This document shows positions 17,170-24,900 of a DNA stretch of 64,000 nucleotides, piece after piece (the stretch's first letter is position 1; each line of letters starts with the position of its first letter). This stretch comes from Syntrophomonas zehnderi OL-4 (GTDB taxonomy: Bacteria > Bacillota > Syntrophomonadia > Syntrophomonadales > Syntrophomonadaceae), in NCBI RefSeq assembly GCF_000983115.1, contig NZ_CGIH01000004.1:1-64000 (forward strand), in the 5' to 3' direction. A program made the translations under genes and the position numbers. The notes beneath the pieces are model-generated. The model saw nothing but the letters and a program-made list of their open reading frames with translations. It made no database searches and was not told the origin of the DNA.

Positions 17170-17930
17170 GCCTCATGGAAATAAAGAATCTGCATAAGTC
17201 TTTCGGGGGTCTGACCGCAGTATTGAATTTTAATTTTGACATTGAGAAAGAAGAACTGGTCGGTTTGATTGGGCCGAATGGAGCCGGTAAAACGACCGTG
17301 TTTAATTTAATCACCGGAGTATACAAGCCAGATGAGGGCAGGATTTTCTTTAACGGTCAGGATATCGCTGGGCTGCCACCTTATACGATTTGTAAAAAGG
17401 GCATCGCCAGAACCTTTCAAAACATCCGTTTGTTTAATGATCTAACCGTTTTGGATAACGTTAAAATTGCCCTGCACAAAGATGTTCCCTATAGTCTTAT
17501 GGGAGCCATATGTCGCACCCCCAGGTTTTTTCGGGGAGAGAAAAAAATTGAGGATAAAGCCCTGGAGTATCTTAAAATATTTAACCTGGACAACAAGAAA
17601 GATGAAATTGCCTCCAATCTGCCTTACGGGGAGCAACGGAGATTGGAAATAGCGCGCGCCCTGGCAACCAGCCCGAGTTTATTGATTTTGGACGAGCCTG
17701 CCGCTGGCATGAACCCCCAGGAAACCCATGATTTAATGAATTTAATCGCCTCGATCCGGGAGAGATTTAAGCTCTCCATCCTGCTGATTGAACATGATAT
17801 GTCCCTGGTTATGGGGGTATGCGAACGAATTTATGTGTTAGATTACGGACAAATTATAGCTGAAGGGCTGCCCGAAAAGATCAGAAATGACAAAAAAGTG
17901 ATCGAAGCCTATCTGGGAGAGGAGGTTTAA
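17166..17930 (+). CDS. livG: Branched-chain amino-acid ABC transporter ATP-binding protein LivG
   Basis: A 254-residue ABC ATPase. Walker A is GPNGAGKTT (about 36-44), the signature region reads NLPYGEQRRLEIARAL, Walker B LLILDEPAAGMNP, and the H-loop LLIEHDMSLVMGV. The AAGMNP variant and the C-terminal EAYLGEE are typical of LivG. It energises LivHM with LivF. It overlaps livM by 4 nt and lies 2 nt before livF. Confidence 0.95.
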   Translation: MSLMEIKNLHKSFGGLTAVLNFNFDIEKEELVGLIGPNGAGKTTVFNLITGVYKPDEGRIFFNGQDIAGLPPYTICKKGIARTFQNIRLFNDLTVLDNVKIALHKDVPYSLMGAICRTPRFFRGEKKIEDKALEYLKIFNLDNKKDEIASNLPYGEQRRLEIARALATSPSLLILDEPAAGMNPQETHDLMNLIASIRERFKLSILLIEHDMSLVMGVCERIYVLDYGQIIAEGLPEKIRNDKKVIEAYLGEEV

Positions 17931-17932
17931 AA

Positions 17933-18637
17933 ATGCTGACAATAAACGAAATCGATGTATATTATGGTGCCATCCATGCCCTAAAGAAAATGTCCCTTGC
18001 CGTAGAAGAAGGAACGATCGTAACGCTCATAGGCGCCAACGGAGCCGGCAAGACCACCACGCTTAAAACCATCTCCGGGATACTGCGGCCCAAAAACGGT
18101 ACGGTAGTTTATAAAGGAAAAGATATCAGCAAAACTGCCCCGGAAAAAATAGTCAGCCTGGGTATTTCTCAGGTGCCGGAAGGCAGGCGGGTTTTTCAGA
18201 CCATGTCGGTGATGGAAAACCTGGAAATGGGGGCCTACCTGCGTAAAGACAAAAAAGAAATAGCAGCCGATATGGAAAACGTTTTCGTCCGTTTTCCCCG
18301 CCTTAAGGAGAGGCGCAAGCAGATGGCTGGAACCTTAAGCGGAGGTGAGCAGCAAATGCTGGCCATCGGCCGCGCGCTAATGGCCCGGCCGGAGTTGTTG
18401 TTAATGGATGAACCATCCATGGGATTAGCACCTCTATTGGTTAAAGAAATATTTGAGATCATCAAGGATATAAATGCCCGGGGAACGACCATCCTGCTGG
18501 TCGAGCAAAACGCCAATATGGCACTTTCCATCGCTGATCAGGCCTTTGTTATTGAGACCGGTGAGATAGTCCTTAAAGGCAGTGCCCAACAACTGATGAA
18601 GAGTGAAGAAGTCAAAAAGGCCTACCTGGGAGGGTAA
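17933..18637 (+). CDS. livF: Branched-chain amino-acid ABC transporter ATP-binding protein LivF
   Basis: A 234-residue ABC ATPase with Walker A GANGAGKTT, the LivF hallmark SQVPEGRRVFQTMSVMENL, signature LSGGEQQMLAIGRALM, Walker B LLLMDEPSMGLAP and the C-terminal KKAYLGG. It ends the liv operon. AGGAGG of the ribosome site overlaps the end of livG. No obvious terminator follows; 18638-18905 is a spacer with weak hairpins and a possible TTATAATA -10 element near 18833. Confidence 0.95.
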   Translation: MLTINEIDVYYGAIHALKKMSLAVEEGTIVTLIGANGAGKTTTLKTISGILRPKNGTVVYKGKDISKTAPEKIVSLGISQVPEGRRVFQTMSVMENLEMGAYLRKDKKEIAADMENVFVRFPRLKERRKQMAGTLSGGEQQMLAIGRALMARPELLLMDEPSMGLAPLLVKEIFEIIKDINARGTTILLVEQNANMALSIADQAFVIETGEIVLKGSAQQLMKSEEVKKAYLGG

Positions 18638-18905
18638 ATGCCTATAACCACCCCGAAATGAGGAATGCTGCCGCTGATAAAAAGAAAGGGTAAGGAGTGA
18701 AGCGTGACAGGAATGTCTCCGTGTTCTCCTAAAAAGTAATAATTACTCTGGGTAACTCATAGTTTTCAGTGTCCGTCAGTTTCTTTAGGAGCAATTCTAC
18801 AATTCTAAAACCGATTAAAATCAGTGGCTGTTATAATATTTGACCACCGGCATCCCGGTCGGTTGTAAAGACGTTAAGACGACTATTGGATAGGGGGAGT
18901 ATAAA

Positions 18906-19568
18906 ATGAAGGTTAAAAATCGGATGTTAGGCAACCCTATAACCGTAGAACTGGACACCAGCGTTACCGAAGCATCTACGTTAATGAAGGAACACAACAT
19001 ACGCCGGCTACCGGTTCTTGACAAAGGAAAAGTCATAGGGATTATTACCTTGAGTGATCTGAATCAGGCCGCACCCTCTTCAGCTACGACCCTAAGCACC
19101 CATGAATTAAATTATCTGCTGGCTAAAACCAAGATTAAGGACATTATACCCAAAAAGCAAAAAGTGATTACCATTTCTCCGGAAAAATATATCGAAACCG
19201 CTGCCAAGCTGATGCGCGAAAACAAGATCAGCGGCCTGCCCGTTATCGATGACAACGGTAAATTGGTTGGGTTAGTAACCGAAACAGACATCTTTGATGC
19301 CTTTATCGATATCCTGGGGGTCAAACGAGATCATACCCGCATAGATTTTTATGTCTCCGACCGTCCGGGCGCCATGGCGGAAATCACCGGATTAGTAGCC
19401 CAAAAAGGCAAGAGCATAACTAATACGGTACTCTATTTTGACAACAAGAAAAACATGTACAGGATGGTTTTGCGCATAGAAGAACTAAACTGTGATGATG
19501 TAATTGATGCCTTGAAAGATCGAGGCTATGAGGTAGAGTCAGTAATTATCCACCAGGAGGAATTATAA
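18906..19568 (+). CDS. CBS-pair and ACT domain protein (AcuB-like)
   Basis: A 220-residue protein with two CBS motifs (about 1-60 and 75-130) and a C-terminal ACT-like domain (about 140-220, starting RIDFYVSDRPGAMAEITGLV). This arrangement is that of AcuB-type proteins, which sense adenine nucleotides or amino acids. The ACT domain next to a branched-chain amino-acid transporter suggests ligand sensing linked to amino-acid status, but this is inference. AGGGGGAG gives the ribosome site. The gene is 268 bp after livF and 90 bp before tRNA-Sec. Confidence 0.82.
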   Translation: MKVKNRMLGNPITVELDTSVTEASTLMKEHNIRRLPVLDKGKVIGIITLSDLNQAAPSSATTLSTHELNYLLAKTKIKDIIPKKQKVITISPEKYIETAAKLMRENKISGLPVIDDNGKLVGLVTETDIFDAFIDILGVKRDHTRIDFYVSDRPGAMAEITGLVAQKGKSITNTVLYFDNKKNMYRMVLRIEELNCDDVIDALKDRGYEVESVIIHQEEL

Positions 19569-19657
19569 ACACACCTTGGGATTAATTATAAGGCGGATTT
19601 GACATTTTTCTTCCTGAATTATATACTCATGTAGCTAGCCATGCATTTTTTTATTAT

Positions 19658-19756
19658 GGAAGCGGATCGATCCTGGTGGGTCGCCTGGACTTCAAATCCA
19701 GTTTGCGCCGCAGTGATCCTGCGGTGGGTGGGTTCGATTCCCACACGCTTCCGCCA
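19658..19756 (+). tRNA. selC: tRNA-Sec (anticodon UCA)
   Basis: This 99-nt tRNA has the acceptor GGAAGCG pairing with CGCTTCC, an anticodon arm CTGGA-CTTCAAA-TCCAG with UCA anticodon, a long variable arm GCCGCAGTGATCCTGCGGT, and the T arm GTGGG-TTCGATT-CCCAC, ending in G and an encoded CCA. The extra-long variable arm and the UCA anticodon identify selenocysteine tRNA. It supports reading UGA in selD downstream and, with selA and selB, completes the selenocysteine pathway. Confidence 0.97.
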
Positions 19757-19770
19757 AATACTAAATAAAA

Positions 19771-19822
19771 AAAACCAACAGTTGCCCCGAAACGGAAAAC
19801 GGAGGTCTCAGTTGGTTTTTGT
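19771..19822 (+). terminator. Terminator after tRNA-Sec
   Basis: AAAACCAAC (19771-19779) pairs with GTTGGTTTT (19811-19819), which runs into a T-tract. It lies 15 nt after the tRNA and also faces the convergent flavodoxin-like gene. Confidence 0.8.
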
Positions 19823-19887
19823 CGTTATTTAGACGAAAAACATATCAGGATGTCAGCAATTACTTGTAGAAATATTTTCATTAATCC

Positions 19888-20715
19888 TCATGGCTTAATC
19901 CACCAGCTTTGATCTCGATAGCTTTTTTGCAGATCTTTTAACTGATCTTTTGCAGCGGAAAAACGCATCTTCATTTCCAGCAACCACCTCTTAAAGTGCT
20001 TATCCATCTGGTCTGAAAAGCGGTGGTAGTCCGAGTCAGTCCAAACGGGAATACAATCTTCCTTTATGATGCCCCGTGCTCCACATATCGGGCACTCTAC
20101 CTGTTTTGCAGGAAGCAGCCGGAAAAGATCAGATCCACAGACGGGACATTCCCTGGTTCCTGGATGATACTCACGCCCAGTAAAGATGTCCCGCCCCAGG
20201 GTCTGCGCATAGCTGATATTTTCAGGGTTTAGCAGAGATTCTCCTGGCAGCGTAGCATGCACCTGCCAGCAGTCGACTAGTTTCATTCTTAGCAGTTTTG
20301 GCATGACAATAGCGGCAGATTTGCTGTAACCCTCCCACCCTTTGCTTCCATAAGGCATTACGATCACACAGGGCTTTCCCTGTGTACTTTTCGTATCATT
20401 TTGTGCCCCCACCAAGCGGTCAGTCAGCATTTTATAATAGCCGTGCGGTCCCAGAAAATATACTGGAACTCCAATAACAAGTGCGTCCGCCTCTTTAATT
20501 TTTTCAATTACAAAATTAAAATCATCCTTGACAGGACAAATCTTATCAGGCTGCAGGCACTTATAACAGGCTTTACACGGCTCGATCTTCAGATCAGTCA
20601 GCCGTATTAGTTCCCGGTTACATTCCTGTGGGATGCTGCCCATGATCTCCTTAACTAAAAGCTCGCTGTTGCCTAGTTTTCTATGGGATATTATTAATCC
20701 AAGAACCTTTTTCAT
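19888..20715 (-). CDS. Flavodoxin-like NAD(P)H-dependent FMN oxidoreductase with a zinc-ribbon-like segment
   Basis: A 275-residue protein. The N-terminal 150 residues have the FMN reductase/flavodoxin-like fold: VLGLIISHRKLGNSELLVKE phosphate loop, a Cys motif CKACYKCLQPDKICPVKDD, and DALVIGVPVYFLGPHGYYKM. The middle carries CPVCGSDLF and CPICGARG, two paired-cysteine knuckles that look like a rubredoxin or zinc-ribbon module (about 190-220). Such proteins are redox enzymes of anaerobes, substrate unknown. The start is ATG 20715, which has GGGGAGG eight bases upstream; an in-frame ATG at 20733 overlaps the ribosome site itself. It is convergent with tRNA-Sec. Confidence 0.8.
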   Translation of the reverse strand: MKKVLGLIISHRKLGNSELLVKEIMGSIPQECNRELIRLTDLKIEPCKACYKCLQPDKICPVKDDFNFVIEKIKEADALVIGVPVYFLGPHGYYKMLTDRLVGAQNDTKSTQGKPCVIVMPYGSKGWEGYSKSAAIVMPKLLRMKLVDCWQVHATLPGESLLNPENISYAQTLGRDIFTGREYHPGTRECPVCGSDLFRLLPAKQVECPICGARGIIKEDCIPVWTDSDYHRFSDQMDKHFKRWLLEMKMRFSAAKDQLKDLQKSYRDQSWWIKP

Positions 20716-21043
20716 AATCAGATTCCTCCCCATGCGTTTGTAAACAGTGTCTACATTTACTAAGCCATTTTCATTATAACAATAGGCTATTGGTCGAAGC
20801 CCGCCCTATTTTTCTATCGATAAGTATAACAGTTACGGAAAATACTGCATATGTCAAAAATAATCTTGAAACAGTTAATTTTGAATATTGCTTACCGGAT
20901 TTTAAGTTTGCGTCAAGCAATTTGTAATAATAATATATAATCAGTTTTTCCCGGGACCAAAAACCTGATAATTTTTTATTAGGTGACAGACTAATGTCAC
21001 AGGCACGGGGTAAGATATGACTACCGGGGGGGTGAGATAGAAG
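20716..21043. other. Intergenic stretch, AT-rich, no gene seen
   Basis: It holds the upstream region of the flavodoxin-like gene, a small hairpin GTGACA-GACTAA-TGTCAC near 20983-21000, and the sequence CAGGCACGGGG after it, which faintly resembles the GGGACGG-type repeats elsewhere in the window. No convincing RNA gene was recognised. Confidence 0.4.
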
Positions 21044-21229
21044 GTGGAAGCTACCTATGAAGACCAGTATCAAAATGTTCTAGGCTGTTTTTGGCGTACT
21101 GAAAATGAAATATGGGTAGGTTTTATCCAGGATAATGTGTCCAGCGGAAAAGTGGAACTAATGAAATCTGCCAACGCAGTTCTTATTCTTTCCTGTCGCG
21201 ATGTTGAGCATGATGCAGTTTCCACTTGA
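21044..21229 (+). CDS. Possible small protein, unknown
   Basis: A 61-residue frame starting with GTG, eight bases after a strong GGGGGGTGAG site. The composition looks protein-like (aromatic and acidic residues, FWRTENEIWVGFIQDN), but I recognise no family. Its last 47 nt overlap the 3' end of the convergent XRE regulator, which lowers confidence. It could be a decayed remnant of a longer gene. Confidence 0.3.
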   Translation: MEATYEDQYQNVLGCFWRTENEIWVGFIQDNVSSGKVELMKSANAVLILSCRDVEHDAVST

Positions 21230-21548
21230 AAAAGTCGTTGACTTCTTGTAAGACTTGCTTTTTCTCGTCGGGGTGTATAGATGCCTGATTAAGCATTGTT
21301 GCAATCTCATCCAGCACTACATACTGATTACCGCTCTTATTTGTATTTACTCCCAGCAAATAATCAACACTAACCTCAAAATAGCTGGCCATTTTGATTA
21401 AGGTAACATGATCAGGGTAGCGCGAGCCGTTTTCATAACTGGCGATTGCTGAGCGCGAGACTCCCAGGATCTGAGAGAGATCCTGCTGACTTAGGTTGGA
21501 GGCTTTGCGCAGATTCCTAATGCGTCTGCCCAGATGGTCTACTTCCAT
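21183..21548 (-). CDS. XRE-family helix-turn-helix transcriptional regulator
   Basis: A 121-residue DNA-binding protein. Residues 6-60 are a Cro/C1-type HTH (LGRRIRNLRKASNLSQQDLSQ, GVSRSAIASYENGSRYPD). The C-terminal half (KSGNQYVVLDEIATMLNQAS...) is short and helical, possibly for dimerisation. It is divergent from the large surface-protein gene; the 378-bp shared upstream region could hold its operator, but no clear inverted repeat operator was found. Confidence 0.88.
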   Translation of the reverse strand: MEVDHLGRRIRNLRKASNLSQQDLSQILGVSRSAIASYENGSRYPDHVTLIKMASYFEVSVDYLLGVNTNKSGNQYVVLDEIATMLNQASIHPDEKKQVLQEVNDFFKWKLHHAQHRDRKE

Positions 21549-21926
21549 GGTTATGACATCCTTATCATAAGATTCACTATAACTAGCTATAAATTATATC
21601 GAACTCGTTTATGAAGTCAAATAGGCCAATTCTTTCTAAAACGTGCTTATAAGCGCCGCTGAAGCAGTAGTTGTAAACATAAATGTCACTATATGAGACA
21701 AAATAACAATAAAACTCTACAAATAGTAACGGATTTGTATTACAATTGACCTATTAATGGAAACGGGAGTATGCAAAAGAAAGACACAAATCGCAACCCG
21801 CATCCCGGAAGGTGACGGACAGGAAAACCGTACCCCATTCAATAACGGAGGTGATAGCTCAATACGGACAAGCAGTTTTATCCTATAGCACTAATCTAAA
21901 GGAATTGTAAAAAGGAGGGTTTTAAC
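21549..21926 (+). other. Long upstream region and leader of the S-layer-type gene
   Basis: This 378-bp spacer between the XRE gene and the surface-protein gene is AT-rich to about 21760 and then becomes a purine-rich putative 5' leader. It contains a small hairpin ACGG-ACAGGAAAA-CCGT near 21813-21828 and an AGGAGG-like stretch near 21846. No known riboswitch class was recognised. Long leaders are usual for abundant surface-protein messages. Confidence 0.35.
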
Positions 21927-24900
21927 TTGTACAGTCTGATTCACAACCAGAAGCGCCTGAGCTATCTGGTAGCAATTGTATTTATGCTTACGCTGGTCTT
22001 TACCCCAGGGGATTCAGCCTGGGCCAACCCCGCAAAACTTAAGGATATCCAGGGTCATTGGGGCCAGGCCACGATTGAAGCAATGGCAGAAGCGGGCATA
22101 GTCAGCGGTAATCCAGATGGCACCTATGATCCGGAAGGGAAAATTAGCCGTTCCCAATTTGCCACCCTAATAGTAAAAGCCTACAATCTGAAAGGCAGCG
22201 GGAAAATTTTTACCGATACCGCTTCCCATTGGGCTAAAGACTATATCGCCATAGCCAATGCCAATGGTATCGTCAGCGGTTACAGCGACAGCAGGTTTGG
22301 GCCGGACGATCCCATTACCCGTGAGCAAATGGCGGTAATGATCGTTAAAGCAGCCCAACTTGCACCGTCTGCGGCAGCCGTAAATTTGCCCGACCAAGAC
22401 CAAATATCAGCTTGGGCGCTTTCTGCTGCAGCGACTGCCTATGCCCATAATATTATAAAAGGCATGCCGGACGGACGTTTTGCTCCGCAGGATTTTGCCA
22501 CCCGCGCCCAGGCAGCCGTGGTAGTCTATGCAGGCCTAAAAACCCAATCGCCTCCTCCGGCTCCTGCAGAGAATTACAACCTATTTGACAAAGCTGGAAA
22601 GTACGGGCCGACAAGCGGAACTATAACCGTTAACGGCAATGTTACCGTAAAAGCCCCTGGTGTTACCCTGCAAAACCTGGTCATAAAAGGCGACCTCATT
22701 ATCGCCCAGGAAGTCGGAGACGGCGATGTTACCTTAAATAACATCAAAGTTGAAGGCAAGACCTACGTCCGTGGCGGAGGTTCAGACAGCATCCACATCA
22801 AGGGCGGACAATACAGCGAAATTATCGTGGAAAAAACCGCCGGCGGACAGGTGCGTATCGTGCTTGTTGATACCCAGGGTGTTAAAGTAACTTTGGCTGA
22901 AAATGCTAAAGGCGAGGAAATAATCCTTCAAGGAGAAATCAAAACCGTTACGGTCAAAGCCGACCATGTAAAAATCACCACCCAAGGTGCCACCACCATT
23001 ACAGAATTCAGAGTTGCAAGCGGTCTTACCGGTATTAACATCGACCTTGGCAAAGACAGCACCGTAAAAGAAATGCTTCTGGATTCCAAAGTAACCGTCA
23101 CAGGTGAAGGAAAGATTAAAGAAGCCAGCGGCAGCCAAGCCAAGGAATCCAGCTTTGCCAGACAGCCGGATAAAATTACTGCCCCGAGCGTCGGCGGTGG
23201 AGGCGGTGGCGGGGCTAGCACCCCGGGGACTAATTACAGTTCCATCAACAAAGCGGGAACCTATGGCCCGGCTTCTGGAACTGAAACCGTTAACGGCAGT
23301 GTTACCGTAAAAGCTAAGGGAGTAACCCTGCAGAATCTGGTCATAAAAGGCGACCTCATTATCGCCCAGGAAGTCGGGGACGGCAACGTCACCCTGAACA
23401 ATATAAAAGTTGAAGGCAAGACCTACGTCCGCGGCGGGGGTAAAGACAGTATCCACATCAATGGCGGACAATACAGCGAAGTCATTATAGAAAATACTGC
23501 CACTGGCGGAGTGCGTATCGTGGTAGTTAATAACCAGGGCATCCAGATAACCTTGGCCGCAAGTGCCACAAACGAGCAAATTATCTTAAGCGGCAGTATA
23601 GGAACCGTTACCGTCAGAGCCGAAGGTGTAAATATCACCACCCAGGCTGGCAGCCAAATCGGCCAGCTTAATATTCCAGAGGGGCTAAATAACGTTAATA
23701 TTAACCTTGCCGCGGGCAGCACCGTCAACGAAATGGTGCTTGATTCCAAGGCCTCTGTCACTGGAGGCGGGACAATTAATGAAGCCAGCGGCAGCAAAGC
23801 AGATGATTCCACTTTCAGCAAAAACCCTGAAAAAGTCATATATAATGCTGACTTTTCAGCCGTAAACAGTTTCGGCATCCATGCGGACAGAGTTTATGCC
23901 GGATATGAGCTAAAAGACAAAGACAATAAGAGGATCGACTTAATAGCCAGCAACATTAATAAAATGACAGTATTAGAGCCGGGGACAACAGAAGCTAAAA
24001 ACTTAACCGTAGGAAATGATAACGACCCGCTGCTGTGGTTTAACGTAGAAAAAGCCGCCGGTGACTACAAATACACCGTAGAAACCATAGCCGGAAAAAC
24101 CTACGCAGCAACCTTGAAATGGTCTGTACCCAAGACCGCCACCTGGGAATCAACTGGTCGGGAAGGAACCAGACCCGGCACCAGCGATACCTATGTAGAA
24201 TACAAACTGATGGATGGAACAAATCCTATATCCCTTAAAGTAGGCGAGGCTAAACTATTTGCCAGCAAAACTGACGACAAATGGAAGAGCCACGAACTTA
24301 ACACAGACGAAACACTGTGGATCAAAAAAGATGTAAGCGGAACCTTCACCTACTTTATAGTAGACAAAGATGGTGCAATGTATAAGACCACATTGGAATA
24401 TACAGTGCCGGTAGTCCCAGACCCAGAGGTATCCGGAACCATCACCCGTGGTGATAGCACAGGCGGAGACTTAACATTTAATGTTGAAGGCGACACAATT
24501 AAATTTACCGCAGGGGAAATCAAATGGTATGACGCAGATCCAAGTGTAGGTAGAAACGAAGCAGGAAATCGTGTAGGCGTAAGGATTAATGCACCTGCAG
24601 ATTTCAATACCGATGCAGTTAAAGTAACAATCGGAGCAACAACTTACGATTGGAAAGATATCAAAGATGGCGATAACTACTTCTTGTGGTATCCATTAGT
24701 AACAGAAGCTAACAAAGTATTCACAGCAACAGTAGTTTGGAATGGCAGCTCAACTCAAGAATTTACAGTAGACACTACAGGAACGACCTTAGAAGCTGCA
24801 CCAGTAATACCAGACCCAGCAATAGAAGCCACCTTTGTATCAACCAATAATGTAGGCATAGCTCCTGATACAGCAGGAGAAGCAGCAGGCAAGATTTTTG

